Of a stretch of 64,000 nt of DNA, positions 35,906-46,735 are shown in pieces. The DNA lies in the NCBI RefSeq assembly GCF_023715485.1, contig NZ_JAMBOF010000017.1, positions 28,344-92,343 of the forward strand, written 5' to 3'. The notes under the pieces are model-generated. The model saw nothing but the letters and a program-made list of their open reading frames with translations. It ran no database searches and was not told the DNA's origin. Source of the stretch: Mesobacillus subterraneus (lineage in GTDB: Bacteria; Bacillota; Bacilli; Bacillales; Cytobacillaceae). The number at the start of each line of letters is the position of its first letter. Position 1 is the stretch's first letter. A program made the translations under genes and the position numbers.

Positions 35906-37009
35906 TTAATTAGAAACTGCTGTGGCAATCTGCAGATACTCTTTTATTTTTTCGATGACACCGGCATTTTGTTCCCTTGATCCAATCGTTATCCTTACAC
36001 AGGTCGGGAATCCGAGCGCTTTTCCTGAACGGACGATATATCCTCTCTCAAGTAAGAATTGAAAGACCTCCTGGCCATCTGCGGCAAAATCAATCAAAAT
36101 GAAATTGCCTTGAGATTGATAATACTTCAACCCTGCTCCATCACAAAATTGATAAAACTGCTTTAAACCAGCCGTGTTTTCTTGTATGCACCTCTCAATG
36201 AATTCCTTGTCATCCAACGCGGCAATTGCCGCAACCTGCGCTAAGGTATTTACATTAAAGGGTTCCCTCACTGGCTCCAATGCTGCTATCGTCTCTTCAT
36301 GGGCAATTCCATAGCCTACCCTGAAGCTAGCCAGGCCATAAATCTTTGAAAAAGTCCTCAAAACAATGACATTTTTATACTGCTCCAGCAATCGCAGTGA
36401 ATCGTGGAAGTCGTCTGCAGTCACATATTCGAAGTACGCTTCATCAAGCACAACAAGAACATCGCTCGGCACTCGTGATAAAAAAGCGATCAATTCTTCT
36501 TCTTTAATATAGATTCCAGTTGGATTATTAGGGGAGCATAACCAGACAACCGCAGTGTTCAAGTCAATTGCCTCAGCCATGCTTTCCAAATCGTGCGCTC
36601 CATCAACTAGTGGGATTTCTTTAATTTCACAGCCCTCAATAATCCCGTTGTGTCTATACTGGGGGAACGTAGGAGCAGCCATCACTGTATTCGTTTCAGG
36701 CGAAAGCAATCCGCGTGAGATCATTTGGATGATTTCGTCAGACCCATTTCCGAGAATAAGCTGTTCTTGTTTGACATCGAGATGCTCTGCGAGCCTGGCT
36801 CGAAGGTCCGTAGCGTAGCCATCCGGATAAACAGAAAATTTGCCAGTGAATCCAGTTATCTCAGATCGTACTTTATCTGATGATCCAAATGGATTTTCAT
36901 TGGATGCTAATTTCACAATCTCTGATAGACCATACTGCCTTTTGACTTCATTGATTGATTTACCAGGCTGGTACGGTTTTAGTTTTAACAGCTGCTCTTT
37001 CCATCTCAT
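35906..37009 (-). CDS. hisC: Histidinol-phosphate aminotransferase
   Basis: 367-residue class II PLP aminotransferase that in Bacillus also transaminates aromatic keto acids, explaining its place among aro genes. KLASNENPFG, SPNNPTG, VLDEAYFEY and the PLP lysine in RTFSKIYGLASFRVGYG are conserved. Start ATG 37009, 5 nt after GAGGTGG; the upstream in-frame GTG belongs to the RBS. In B. subtilis trpEDCFBA separates aroH and hisC; here only 104 bp do. Confidence 0.95.
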   Translation of the reverse strand: MRWKEQLLKLKPYQPGKSINEVKRQYGLSEIVKLASNENPFGSSDKVRSEITGFTGKFSVYPDGYATDLRARLAEHLDVKQEQLILGNGSDEIIQMISRGLLSPETNTVMAAPTFPQYRHNGIIEGCEIKEIPLVDGAHDLESMAEAIDLNTAVVWLCSPNNPTGIYIKEEELIAFLSRVPSDVLVVLDEAYFEYVTADDFHDSLRLLEQYKNVIVLRTFSKIYGLASFRVGYGIAHEETIAALEPVREPFNVNTLAQVAAIAALDDKEFIERCIQENTAGLKQFYQFCDGAGLKYYQSQGNFILIDFAADGQEVFQFLLERGYIVRSGKALGFPTCVRITIGSREQNAGVIEKIKEYLQIATAVSN

Positions 37010-37113
37010 CTTATCCACCTCGTTTATATTGCCCTTTATTTCATTACCTAATTAAAGCGATAAAGAATATGTATTTATCATACACTTTTTGCCGCTTTAG
37101 AAAAAGTATAAAG

Positions 37114-37470
37114 TTACAAATCGGGTCTTAACCCTGCAGCTCCTTCAAGATAGATATGTTTGATATCCTCCTGCGGAGTTTCGGTATTGACATGGATCAT
37201 GACCCTGATACATTTACGAAGTGAGCCGGGGACTGCCAGTTCTTTCATGCACATGACAGGAACATGCGTCCAGCCATCGATGTTTCTTAGCGCCTTAGCA
37301 GGAAAAGCGGCATCGACATCATCTGTTGCAGATATAAATATTGAGGCAACTTCATCTGGGATAATGTTATTGGCACTGATTGCCTTTCTTAAAAGCTTTT
37401 CAGTTACTGCGACGATTTCAGCCTCATCATTCTGGTTAACCGTGGTAGCGCCTCTTACTCCTCTAATCAA
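37114..37470 (-). CDS. aroH: Chorismate mutase AroH
   Basis: 118-residue AroH-type (trimeric, pseudo-alpha/beta barrel) chorismate mutase converting chorismate to prephenate. IRGVRGATTV, the catalytic Arg and Glu region AFPAKALRNIDGW and KCIRVMIHVNT are conserved. I start at TTG 37470, 7 nt after GAGGAGGGGG, matching B. subtilis MMIRGIRGATTV; a longer ATG start would sit before that RBS. Overlaps the end of aroB by 8 bp. Confidence 0.95.
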   Translation of the reverse strand: MIRGVRGATTVNQNDEAEIVAVTEKLLRKAISANNIIPDEVASIFISATDDVDAAFPAKALRNIDGWTHVPVMCMKELAVPGSLRKCIRVMIHVNTETPQEDIKHIYLEGAAGLRPDL

Positions 37471-38557
37471 ATGATTCCCCCTCCTCCTCAAAAATTTTCA
37501 GGTTCTCGAGCAGCACGTCTCCTTGCACTTCCGCAAGAATTGGAGACCCAACCTCTTCAAGAAGCACAAAGCGAACTGTCTCGCTTACAGCTTTTTTATC
37601 CTGCTTCATCCTTGAGATGAGGCGGTCTGCTGACAAGCCGGCTGGCATTGATGTTTTGTACCCAAGGCTATTCAGCCAGGACTTGAACTCTTCAATGTTA
37701 AAAGACAATCCTAACAGCGCCTTGCTTAATTGGAGTGCAAATACCATTCCAATCGTCACTGCCTCACCGTGCGTCACCTTGCCATATCCGGATTCTGCCT
37801 CGATTGCATGTCCGAGCGTGTGCCCGAAATTCAAATATGCCCGAATGCCGGTTTCACGTTCATCCTCGGCGACAACAGAACCTTTTATTTGAATACATTT
37901 TGTTAAAAACTCAAGTAATTGCTTATCGTCTATATTGTCTAAAGAATCGATTTCTGAGGTTAGCCAGTTATAAAAATTTTTATCGCTAATAAGGGAGTGC
38001 TTAATCACTTCCGCAAAACCCGATCTCACTTCTTTTTCAGGCAGTGAATTGATAAAATCCAGGTCATAGACAACAGCTTCTGGTTGATGGAAAGCACCAA
38101 TCATGTTCTTGCCGAATGGATGATTGATGGCAACCTTCCCTCCAACGGCGCTGTCGTGGGCTAATATCGTAGTCGGAATTTGTATGAACCGGATTCCTCT
38201 CATGTATGTGGCAGCGACGAATCCAGCCAAATCCCCGACAGCTCCGCCGCCAAAGGATATGATCAGTGATTTGCGGTCAAGCTTATTTTCAAGCGCTGAA
38301 GATAGGCAATCATAATAGATATCAAACGTTTTTGCCTTTTCACCTGCAGGTACGATTTTTTCCACAAGGCTCTCCAGCCCTGCTTGTTTTCGGAAATAAG
38401 GAAGGTGAAGCTGGGCGACCGTTTCGTCTGTTATAACCATGATGGTTGTATAGCTACCTGAATCCTTTTTGAGTATTTCTCCAAGCATCTTGAGTGCGCC
38501 ATGGCCTATGTACACAGGATATGACTTCGTGGCAGTTTTGATTTGTATTTGCTGCAT
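37463..38557 (-). CDS. aroB: 3-dehydroquinate synthase
   Basis: 364-residue NAD- and metal-dependent cyclase making 3-dehydroquinate from DAHP. GGGAVGDLAGFVAATYMRG, the TTILAHDSAVGGKVAINHP motif and zinc histidines in NFGHTLGHAIE are present. Starts 2 bp after aroC stops, ends overlapping aroH. Confidence 0.96.
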   Translation of the reverse strand: MQQIQIKTATKSYPVYIGHGALKMLGEILKKDSGSYTTIMVITDETVAQLHLPYFRKQAGLESLVEKIVPAGEKAKTFDIYYDCLSSALENKLDRKSLIISFGGGAVGDLAGFVAATYMRGIRFIQIPTTILAHDSAVGGKVAINHPFGKNMIGAFHQPEAVVYDLDFINSLPEKEVRSGFAEVIKHSLISDKNFYNWLTSEIDSLDNIDDKQLLEFLTKCIQIKGSVVAEDERETGIRAYLNFGHTLGHAIEAESGYGKVTHGEAVTIGMVFALQLSKALLGLSFNIEEFKSWLNSLGYKTSMPAGLSADRLISRMKQDKKAVSETVRFVLLEEVGSPILAEVQGDVLLENLKIFEEEGESFD

Positions 38558-38559
38558 GC

Positions 38560-39732
38560 TTAAAAATCCCTCGCAGTCCTTTTCTGCTCCTCGATCGATG
38601 CTTTAAGTGTCTCAAATCGGTCTGAATAAAATTGATCGACCAGGGAAGAAGCGAGCTCCCAGGCAACAACATTTTCAGCAACGACAGCAGCAGCCGGTAC
38701 GGCACAGCTGTCTGAACGCTCAATGCTTGCTGCAAAAGGTTCTTTAGAATCTATATCCACACTCATCAAAGGCTTGTAAAGAGTCGGGATTGGCTTCATC
38801 ACTCCGCGGACAACAATTGGCATCCCTGTCGTCATACCACCTTCGAATCCGCCTAACCGGTTTGTCTTGCGATAATACCCCCTGCCTTCTTCCCATGCAA
38901 TTTCATCATGCACCTGGCTGCCAGGTTTACGGGCTGCTTCGAAGCCAATTCCAATTTCAACACCTTTAAATGCATTGATGCTAACTATTGCCGCAGCAAG
39001 CTTTGCATCGAGCTTCCGGTCGTAATGGACATAGCTCCCCACGCCCGCCGGCATCCCCTCTGCGATTACCTCCACGACACCTCCAATGGAGTCGCCGTTT
39101 TGCTTTGCTTCATCAATAGCTTCCATCATCTTTAATCCTGCTTCAGCATCAAAACAGCGTACTGGCGATTCTTCTGTCACTTCCCTTAGCTGTGCAAGAG
39201 ATGTGAATACCTTATTCCCTGCTTTTACGCCGCCTATTTCGACAACATGGGCAGCTAATTCAATGCCCAGTAATGATAATAATTTTTTCGCTGCAGCTCC
39301 CGCGGCAACCCTTACCGTTGTTTCACGGGCGGAAGATCGTTCTAGCACATTTCTCATATCGCGGTGCCCATATTTAAGCGCACCGTTTAAGTCAGCGTGA
39401 CCCGGCCGAGGCCTGGAAATTTTCCTTTTGACCTCTTCGGGAGACTGGTCATCCAGCGGTTCCTGCCCCATGATGCCAGTCCAGTGCTTCCAGTCATTGT
39501 TTTCAACAACAAGCGCAATTGGCGAACCAAGTGTCTGCCCATGCCTGATGCCAGACGTTATTTGCACTGTGTCTTTTTCGATTTGCATTCTTCTTCCACG
39601 CCCATAGCCCTTCTGCCTGCGCGCAAGTTCGTGATTTATATCTTCTGCTAGAAGTGGCATGCCTGCTGGCATCCCCTCAATAATGGTTGTAAGCTGAGGT
39701 CCATGGGACTCTCCAGCTGTTAAATATCTCAT
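38560..39732 (-). CDS. aroC: Chorismate synthase
   Basis: 390-residue FMN-dependent enzyme converting EPSP to chorismate (aroF in B. subtilis). [26 protein letters not shown] and [15 protein letters not shown] match the family. RBS AAGGGGG 8 nt before ATG. First gene of the aro supra-operon; cheR and ndk precede it as in B. subtilis. Confidence 0.96.
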   Translation of the reverse strand: MRYLTAGESHGPQLTTIIEGMPAGMPLLAEDINHELARRQKGYGRGRRMQIEKDTVQITSGIRHGQTLGSPIALVVENNDWKHWTGIMGQEPLDDQSPEEVKRKISRPRPGHADLNGALKYGHRDMRNVLERSSARETTVRVAAGAAAKKLLSLLGIELAAHVVEIGGVKAGNKVFTSLAQLREVTEESPVRCFDAEAGLKMMEAIDEAKQNGDSIGGVVEVIAEGMPAGVGSYVHYDRKLDAKLAAAIVSINAFKGVEIGIGFEAARKPGSQVHDEIAWEEGRGYYRKTNRLGGFEGGMTTGMPIVVRGVMKPIPTLYKPLMSVDIDSKEPFAASIERSDSCAVPAAAVVAENVVAWELASSLVDQFYSDRFETLKASIEEQKRTARDF

Positions 39733-39943
39733 GCACTTTCCCCCTTCAACTCGCTAAAGGATTTGTTTTAATATATCACACAGTTCAAAAGAAAAATAGC
39801 AATAAATTAATAATTTCGAAATTTTTATGGTACTGTTTTTAGAATGAAGCTATTTTATCATGAAGGATGAAGACTCGCAAAAAAGCAAATCTCGATGGAA
39901 CCTTTCATATGAAAAAGAGAGCTCGGACTCCCGGCTCCCCTTG

Positions 39944-40756
<813 letters not shown>

Positions 40757-40842
40757 TCATTATAGCGAAAAATAGTGTCGGCGGTTAAGATTTTTTGTCG
40801 AGGCACAATAAAAGAAATTGCACGAAAAGCTTTTAAAGCAAT

Positions 40843-41051
40843 GGCTCTGTTAAAGCCCAATGTTGTTTTTAAAACCTGTTGATTGTAATGGAATGGAAGG
40901 TGTGAAGTTTCGAGGAAGCTCAATCAATGTCCTGCGGCTTAGCTGGTCAGGTGAGACCACGCAGGAGCGAAGCGACGAGGTAGGCTCAGCGCCAGCCCCG
41001 CGGAAAGCGGAGCGCCTGGAACGAAAATCAACTGCCTTGTTTAACAGAGCC
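40843..41051. repeat. MITE-like interspersed repeat, copy C
   Basis: 209 bp, same orientation as copy A, ends GGCTCTGTTAAA / TTTAACAGAGCC. Near-identical to copy A over both ends but with about 25 extra bp around 40895-40925. The 67-codon open frames on both strands lie in the repeat and are not genes. Confidence 0.88.
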
Positions 41052-41059
41052 AAAGCAAA

Positions 41060-41092
41060 TTAAAAAGGCACTTGCGATTGACAAGTGCCTTA
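41060..41092 (-). terminator. ndk terminator
   Basis: Minus-strand AAGGCACTTG / CAAGTGCCTT stem, 7-nt loop, T run; 8 bp after ndk. Confidence 0.9.
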
Positions 41093-41099
41093 GTAGATC

Positions 41100-41546
41100 T
41101 TAGTATACCCACTCGTTCATTAATTTGCTGTATTCAGCCAATTCTTCCTGTTTGAAGAATAGTCCGATTTCACGCTCAGCGCTTTCTGGCGAGTCTGATC
41201 CGTGAATAACATTTTTCCCTACAGTAACACCGAAATCTCCGCGGATTGTTCCTGGAGCAGCGTCTTTAGGGTTTGTAGCACCCATCATCTGGCGCGCAGT
41301 AGCGATTACGTTTTCACCTTGCCAAACCATCGCGAAGACAGGACCGGATGTAATGAAATCTACCAATTCGCCGAAAAATGGACGCTCTTTGTGTTCGCCA
41401 TAATGCTCTTCAGCAAGTTCCCTTGGGATGTTCAATAGTTTTGCGCCAACAAGCTGAAAGCCCTTCTTTTCAAAACGAGCAACAACTTCACCAATAAGGT
41501 TGCGCTGTACTCCGTCAGGCTTGACCATTAAATACGTCTTTTCCAT
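41100..41546 (-). CDS. ndk: Nucleoside diphosphate kinase
   Basis: 148-residue enzyme balancing (d)NTP pools by phosphate transfer through the active-site histidine in [21 protein letters not shown] and [18 protein letters not shown] are conserved. Start ATG 41546 follows AGGAGTGG; the 23-codon in-frame extension upstream is not likely. About 90 bp downstream of hepT. Confidence 0.96.
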   Translation of the reverse strand: MEKTYLMVKPDGVQRNLIGEVVARFEKKGFQLVGAKLLNIPRELAEEHYGEHKERPFFGELVDFITSGPVFAMVWQGENVIATARQMMGATNPKDAAPGTIRGDFGVTVGKNVIHGSDSPESAEREIGLFFKQEELAEYSKLMNEWVY

Positions 41547-41638
41547 GAGTTCCACTCCTAATTCAAATATGTATAGTGAACCGCTTACAAAAGCAACCCT
41601 TGAAAATAGTATCATTTTTTAGAAAAATTCGCAACTTG

Positions 41639-42601
41639 CTAATACTTTCGTTTTCCAATAAATTTGGCAATGTCTCGCAAAGATTTTTTTGCCTTGTTTG
41701 CCGGGAGTTCATCGAGAATGGCAAGAGCTTTCTCCAGGTAGCGGTCGCTTATGTCCAGCGATTTTTCTATCGCTCCTGATTCCTGGATCAGTTTGAGGAT
41801 GTCATCCAGCTCTTTTCTGTCCATGCCTTCATGGACAGACTTAATTCTTCTTCTAATTTCCTCATCCTCCATCGCATACAGGACAGGAAGAGTGATATTC
41901 CCCTGCAGCAAATCTCCGCCCGCTGGCTTGCCGAGTTCTTTTTCGGTACCTGTAAAATCAAGGACGTCATCTGTTATTTGGAAGGACATCCCTACATAAT
42001 AGCCAAACTTGTACAGTTTTCTATGGTCTGTTTCAGGAACTCCCGAAACCACAGCACCCAGCTGGCAGCTGGCAGCAATAAGAAGTGCTGTCTTCCTTTT
42101 AATTCTTAGAAAATAATCCCGCAGGTTTTGATCAAAGTTGTATTTATCCTTGATTTGCTCGATTTCTCCGATACTCAATTCGACAATCGTCTCCGATAGA
42201 ATTTGATGGGCGAGAGGATTGTCGATTTTAGTCATAAGCTCAAGCGCTCTTGCAAATATGTAGTCACCAGTATACATTGCAATCCGATTGTCCCATTTCG
42301 CTTTGATAGTCGGCTGGCCCCTGCGGAGTTCAGCATCATCTATTACGTCATCATGTACAAGGGAAGCCATATGTATCAATTCAAGGGAAACGGCGACGTC
42401 CTTGATCACATTGATATCATAGGTGCCAAATTTCCCGCCAAGAAGTACAAATACTGGCCGGATCCGTTTGCCTCCTGCCTTTAACAAATGCAAGCTCGCT
42501 TGGCGGAGCAGCTGAGACTCTGCTTCGATCGTTTCTTCCAGTTCTTTCTCAATCAGTGTCAAATCTGAATTTAAGTATGTATATAACAGTTTCATTTTCA
42601 T
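41639..42601 (-). CDS. hepT: Heptaprenyl diphosphate synthase component II
   Basis: 320-residue trans-prenyltransferase, catalytic subunit with HepS, making the C35 side chain of menaquinone-7. The two aspartate-rich motifs DDVIDDAELRRG and DDVLDFTG bind magnesium and substrates; GGKRIRP is present. Start ATG 42601 (or the ATG two codons on); its ATG overlaps the stop of a 17-codon frame (TAATG). A 280-bp gap separates it from menG. Confidence 0.95.
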   Translation of the reverse strand: MKMKLLYTYLNSDLTLIEKELEETIEAESQLLRQASLHLLKAGGKRIRPVFVLLGGKFGTYDINVIKDVAVSLELIHMASLVHDDVIDDAELRRGQPTIKAKWDNRIAMYTGDYIFARALELMTKIDNPLAHQILSETIVELSIGEIEQIKDKYNFDQNLRDYFLRIKRKTALLIAASCQLGAVVSGVPETDHRKLYKFGYYVGMSFQITDDVLDFTGTEKELGKPAGGDLLQGNITLPVLYAMEDEEIRRRIKSVHEGMDRKELDDILKLIQESGAIEKSLDISDRYLEKALAILDELPANKAKKSLRDIAKFIGKRKY

Positions 42602-42654
42602 TAGTATACACCCAGCTTTTGCATCCTGCGCGGGACATTGTGGCGTTCAAGCAT
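42601..42654 (-). other. Short frame coupled to hepT, possible gene remnant
   Basis: A 17-codon frame, MLERHNVPRRMQKLGVY, ending in TAATG with the hepT start. The same frame reads open further upstream (LDIEAVRLKS precedes it) without an initiator. It looks like the C-terminus of a decayed gene or a leader peptide; no ribosome binding site was found. Low certainty. Confidence 0.25.
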
Positions 42655-42881
42655 ACTTTTAAGTCTTACCGCTTCGATGTCCAGACAGGAGGGATTATTT
42701 TATGCCCAGGTTTGATTGGCAATCAAGCTTCCACCCAAGCTATCTATTTATGGTTCAGGGACTTTTATTTTTGTTTAATTCCCAGATGAATATAGCTTTC
42801 AACTTTCGCGAAGAAATGAGCTTAATTAAAAACAGGCTGACCTTCCTTGCCGAGCGTTTAAGAAAAGGACAGCCATACTCA

Positions 42882-43589
42882 TTATTTTTGTTTGCGGCCA
42901 ATATGTACAGCAGCCACTCCGCCGCTATACGGTTTATATTCAACGTTTACAAACCCGGCATCCGAGAACATCCTGGCAAGCTCTTTCATGCCGGGGAAAT
43001 CCTTTGCCGATTCCTGAAGCCATGAATATTCATCATAGCTTTTAGCGAACAGCTTGCCGAACATTGGCATGACAAACCTGAAATAAAAACGGTACAGCTG
43101 AGTGAAGCCTGGCATAGTAGGCTGGGAGGTTTCAAGGCATACTGCCATGCCGCCAGGTTTAACAACGCGGTGCATTTCTCGGAGCACCTGATTGTAATCT
43201 GGAACATTCCTCAAACCAAAACCGATTGTTACATAATCAAAACTGTTATCTTCAAACGGCAGCTCCATCGCATTCCCATGAACTAGTGACGCCTGATCCA
43301 GATTACGGTCTTTTAGTTTTTCTTCGCCGATTTTAAGCATATTTTTGCTGAAATCAAGTCCAATGACACTGCCTTCCTTGCCAACAGACTCTGCTAACGC
43401 AATGGTCCAATCAGCTGTTCCGCAGCAGACATCGAGAGCTTTAGCGCCTGTTTGGACATTCATTTTTTTCATCGTGTCATTTCGCCACTTAATATGCTGC
43501 TGAAAGCTGATGACAGAATTCATTTGATCATAATTTTCATATATTTTTTCAAAGACTCCATGAACTCTTTCTTCTTTCGATTGCTGCAT
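42882..43589 (-). CDS. menG: Demethylmenaquinone methyltransferase
   Basis: 235-residue UbiE/MenG methyltransferase that completes menaquinone using SAM. SAM-binding [24 protein letters not shown] and the UbiE signatures [13 protein letters not shown] and ETSQP are present. Five bp after hepS. B. subtilis has hepS-menH(menG)-hepT without the 280-bp gap found here. Confidence 0.95.
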   Translation of the reverse strand: MQQSKEERVHGVFEKIYENYDQMNSVISFQQHIKWRNDTMKKMNVQTGAKALDVCCGTADWTIALAESVGKEGSVIGLDFSKNMLKIGEEKLKDRNLDQASLVHGNAMELPFEDNSFDYVTIGFGLRNVPDYNQVLREMHRVVKPGGMAVCLETSQPTMPGFTQLYRFYFRFVMPMFGKLFAKSYDEYSWLQESAKDFPGMKELARMFSDAGFVNVEYKPYSGGVAAVHIGRKQK

Positions 43590-43594
43590 TCTAT

Positions 43595-44431
43595 TTACCC
43601 TTCTTCCGCGAATTTTTTAGACATGGACTGGTGCTGGCCAGCGATCAGCTTTAATCTGTCCATTAGCAGGCTATTCATCCCAGGGAGCTTTTTTAAAGCA
43701 GTATCGATCATCGTCATTGAAAATTCAATATAACGAGTGCAAATTGTTAATAGATACTTTTGCTGTTCAGCAGAAAGCTCTGAAGAACTCTGGTCTATTT
43801 TCGGAAGCGTAATTTTTTTCATTACATCAAACACGAGCGACCTGCCTGACTGCATGAATTTCTTTTCTTCTGAAATCAACCGTTTCACAAATAGCCAGTT
43901 AGCGGCAAGCTCATGCCATTCTGAGGCATTGAAATGCTCAGCGACCTTTCCCAGAAGGGTCGACTCAATCAGCTTCACGCTATCCATCAATTTATCGATT
44001 GCTTCCGCTTCTTTTTGATACAAGGAAATTTTATGCTCATTGACCTCTTTTACACCAGCGGCCAATTGCTTGATCATCTCAATATCTTCTGTTTCTGACA
44101 GAAGCTTATAATAAAGACCACTGAAATAAATCCCTGCCAGCACTGTTAATTGGCGGCTTTTATGGCTGTCATCTTCTTCACCTGTTTGTGAATTCCGGAC
44201 ATGCTCATGGGTATCAAGGGCAATTTGCAGAAGCATTGTAGTCACAGTATAATTCTTTGCTTGTTCCTGGTTCACTCCATACTGGTCCAATAAGGAGATT
44301 AGCAGCAAGAGTCGATCATCATCTATAAAAGGAGATTCTACATGCTCCAGCAAATAAGGATGCGAAAGTTTTTCGAGAAGAAGCTCTCTGATGCCATCTA
44401 ATTTGTTTTGTAAATCTAGCAAATAAATCAC
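43595..44431 (-). CDS. hepS: Heptaprenyl diphosphate synthase component I
   Basis: 278-residue non-catalytic helical subunit that sets chain length with HepT. It lacks DDxxD motifs as expected; [22 protein letters not shown] and EINR-type [12 protein letters not shown] regions match HepS. Starts at GTG with AGGGGA 7 nt upstream. First gene of hepS-menG-hepT. Confidence 0.9.
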   Translation of the reverse strand: MIYLLDLQNKLDGIRELLLEKLSHPYLLEHVESPFIDDDRLLLLISLLDQYGVNQEQAKNYTVTTMLLQIALDTHEHVRNSQTGEEDDSHKSRQLTVLAGIYFSGLYYKLLSETEDIEMIKQLAAGVKEVNEHKISLYQKEAEAIDKLMDSVKLIESTLLGKVAEHFNASEWHELAANWLFVKRLISEEKKFMQSGRSLVFDVMKKITLPKIDQSSSELSAEQQKYLLTICTRYIEFSMTMIDTALKKLPGMNSLLMDRLKLIAGQHQSMSKKFAEEG

Positions 44432-44666
44432 CCTTGTTCCCCTAATTTATATTGGATTGCCGGCGGCGGGCAGAATATTGTCAAGAAATGTAAAACAGAC
44501 ATAAAAAAAGCGCCTAAATAACTAGTTTGCAGTTGTACCGAACATTCCAAGGCAGTGACAATTATATCATATATGATATTATCATGGATGCGATATTATA
44601 AATTAAACGCCTTTTACTATAAAACGAGGGGGTTTTTGTAACAAAATAGTTGAATTTAGGAGCCTT

Positions 44667-44900
44667 CTACTTCTTCTCGCTTTCAATTTCGCCAAAGGGA
44701 GTAACAATCCTGGCATGTCCTCTGATTTTGATGGCTGATGTATGCTCGGTAAACTGGGCAATCATAACCTCGCCCTGGTCAAGCTTTTCAGAATGGTGGA
44801 ATCGGGTATCTGTTCCTCGTGTGAGCCCGATTACGTTAACTCCATCCTCAATTGCCTTTATTATTACGTAATCCATATTAACACTTGGTTTCTTATCCAT
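44667..44900 (-). CDS. mtrB: Tryptophan RNA-binding attenuation protein TRAP
   Basis: 77-residue subunit of the 11-mer ring that, when loaded with tryptophan, binds (G/U)AG repeats to terminate trp operon transcription. [33 protein letters not shown] and [11 protein letters not shown] are nearly identical to B. subtilis. RBS GGGGG upstream. Follows folE (mtrA) by 170 bp. Its target trp operon is not in this window although the aro genes are. Confidence 0.96.
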   Translation of the reverse strand: MDKKPSVNMDYVIIKAIEDGVNVIGLTRGTDTRFHHSEKLDQGEVMIAQFTEHTSAIKIRGHARIVTPFGEIESEKK

Positions 44901-45069
44901 TATTATCCCCCTTACAGGAAAGAATATGTCCAGTTCCGAAGGACGTGACGTCCTAGTGCTGCTAAGCCTGACAGGAGGTCATAGGATGGCCGGGTGGTGA
45001 CAGGCCTGGCTCCTCTATATCATCCTGAAGCATTAAAAGGCTAAAAGAATGACAGCCCCGGAAACACTA

Positions 45070-45636
45070 TTACCCTTTGATAAATGACAAGATTTCTGCG
45101 CGTGCATTTACATCTTCAGCTAAAGTACCCCGTACTGCTGATGTTACTGTTTTTGAGCCCGGTTTCTTGACCCCTCTCATTGTCATGCACATGTGCTCAG
45201 CTTCTACTACGACCATCACACCGTGAGGGTCAAGCTTTTCCATGATGGCATTCGCAATCGTGGATGTAATCCGTTCCTGAAGCTGGGGCCGTTTTGCTAC
45301 CGCTTCTACAGCTCTTGCAAGCTTGCTAAGACCAGTAACTTTTCCTCCCCTCGGAATGTAAGCAACGTGCGCTTTTCCGAAGAAAGGCACTAAATGATGC
45401 TCGCACATAGAATAGAATGGGATATCCTTAACTAATACCAATTCCTCATGGTCCTCGCCAAAAATGGTTTCAAAATACTCTTTAGGATCCTGGTTCAAGC
45501 CTGAGAAAACTTCCTCGTACATTTTCGCTACGCGCTTTGGTGTATCGAGCAATCCTTCTCTGTTTGGATCCTCTCCTACTGCTTCTAATATTAAACGTAC
45601 CGCTTCTTCAATTTGGGCACGATTGACGTTTGACAT
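45070..45636 (-). CDS. folE: GTP cyclohydrolase I
   Basis: 188-residue decameric Zn enzyme opening the folate pathway (mtrA in B. subtilis). Zinc ligands lie in MCEHHLVPF and [23 protein letters not shown] is conserved. RBS AGGAGG before ATG. Precedes mtrB on the same strand. Confidence 0.96.
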   Translation of the reverse strand: MSNVNRAQIEEAVRLILEAVGEDPNREGLLDTPKRVAKMYEEVFSGLNQDPKEYFETIFGEDHEELVLVKDIPFYSMCEHHLVPFFGKAHVAYIPRGGKVTGLSKLARAVEAVAKRPQLQERITSTIANAIMEKLDPHGVMVVVEAEHMCMTMRGVKKPGSKTVTSAVRGTLAEDVNARAEILSFIKG

Positions 45637-46007
45637 CTGCGTTTCCTCCTATGTTCCATGAATCTAATTATAATCTGCATATTAAGGCAGCTATTTGATT
45701 ATAATATTTTCATCTTAGCATAACCGATTCTATGCAAGCAAAACTTTCCCTTTGCTGACATGATCAAAAAGTGAAAGCGGCTTGGGCGGCACTGCAGACA
45801 TAAATCAGACTGCAAAGAGAATGTCCTCAGCCAGGCAGCTGCCACGCCAACTTATAAACCGAGGACTAGGCGTCAGAGCTGGATTAAGAAAACACATGAA
45901 GTTATCTACCATTAAATACTTTTTATAAAATCCCGAAAAATAAAAAAAGGCCGCGAACGGGTCGCGGCCTTTTTTTTGTAAGCATACGCTCAATGCGTCG
46001 TATGTAA
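45637..46007. other. 371-bp intergenic region folE-hbs
   Basis: Contains the hbs terminator, AT-rich sequence with two TATAAT boxes upstream of folE lacking good -35 partners, and a GC-rich inverted-repeat segment at 45823-45866. No gene is supported; a 62-codon frame here overlaps the terminator and has no ribosome binding site. Confidence 0.55.
45942..45979 (-). terminator. hbs terminator
   Basis: AAGGCCGCGA-CCCGTT-type hairpin (GGCCGCGA / TCGCGGCC) flanked by A and T tracts, 30 bp after hbs; symmetrical enough to act in both directions. Confidence 0.92.
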
Positions 46008-46280
46008 TTATTTCACTGCATCCTTAAGCGCTTTGCCAGGTTTGAAAGCAGGCACCTTGCTAGCAGAAATTTCGATTTCGTCGCCAGTTTGTGGGTTGCG
46101 TCCTTTACGGGCAGCGCGCTCACGAACTTCGAAGTTACCAAAACCGATTAACTGTACTTTGTCCCCATCTTTTAATGCATTTAAGATTGAATCAAAAACA
46201 GCGTCAACTGCTTTTGTTGCGTCTTTTTTAGAAAGCTCACCAGCTTCTGCAACTGCATTGATAAGTTCTGTTTTGTTCAT
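46008..46280 (-). CDS. hbs: DNA-binding protein HU
   Basis: 90-residue nucleoid protein. [20 protein letters not shown], the [24 protein letters not shown]-binding arm and the C-terminal [14 protein letters not shown] are typical. Start ATG 46280 follows GGGAGGAGG; a ten-codon extension upstream is not used. Single-gene unit. Confidence 0.97.
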   Translation of the reverse strand: MNKTELINAVAEAGELSKKDATKAVDAVFDSILNALKDGDKVQLIGFGNFEVRERAARKGRNPQTGDEIEISASKVPAFKPGKALKDAVK

Positions 46281-46735
46281 GCCATTCACCTCCTCCCAAA
46301 GATATCCCATTGCTCAGAAATAAAGCATCTTACTACATTTCTAAACAAAACAAATGAATTCTATACGTTGTTGCAGGATTTTATTGACATAGTTTACAAA
46401 AAACTATGAAAAAGAATCCAAAATAGCTTGAACCCCTGTAAAATAAGGGTTTGACAGCTACAACGCTAATTCTGTTAAAAGATTATCATAATGTTTTCTT
46501 CTTATCAAGATAATTTCAAGAAATAATGGGAATCTTTTCTTCTTTGAAACATATTTGTAATATGTTAACCCTTTCTAATTACCCTTGGAATAGCGATTTA
46601 AACTTTTATCTTAGGTTTTTTATGTTTTTTAATGATCCAGTTTATATTTCCTTGAAACATATTAAACTTATAGAAATTAGTGTTTAGCGAAATAGCCTTA
46701 TTGAAAAACAAAAAAGACTCCCAGAGGAGTCCCAA
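46281..46735. other. 455-bp intergenic region hbs-spoIVA
   Basis: Strongly AT-rich. It holds the spoIVA terminator at its right end and presumably the hbs promoters at its left; an inverted repeat AACCC ... GGGTT is present at 46431-46453. I found no open frame with a ribosome binding site. Confidence 0.55.
46708..46733 (-). terminator. spoIVA terminator
   Basis: Minus-strand GACTCC-TCTG-GGAGTC stem followed by six T, directly after the spoIVA stop. Confidence 0.9.

Noticed and set aside
42702..43025. 107-codon plus-strand frame with a good AGGAGG site
   Set aside because: Not called as a gene because the second half is antisense to menG and the product looks like no known protein; kept only as part of a finding.
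44432..44666. TTGACA near 44475 as a hepS promoter
   Set aside because: No -10 box at a workable distance; the nearest TATAAA is about 27 bp away.
45805..45993. 62-codon minus-strand frame between hbs and folE
   Set aside because: Starts inside the hbs terminator hairpin, no RBS, no recognisable sequence.
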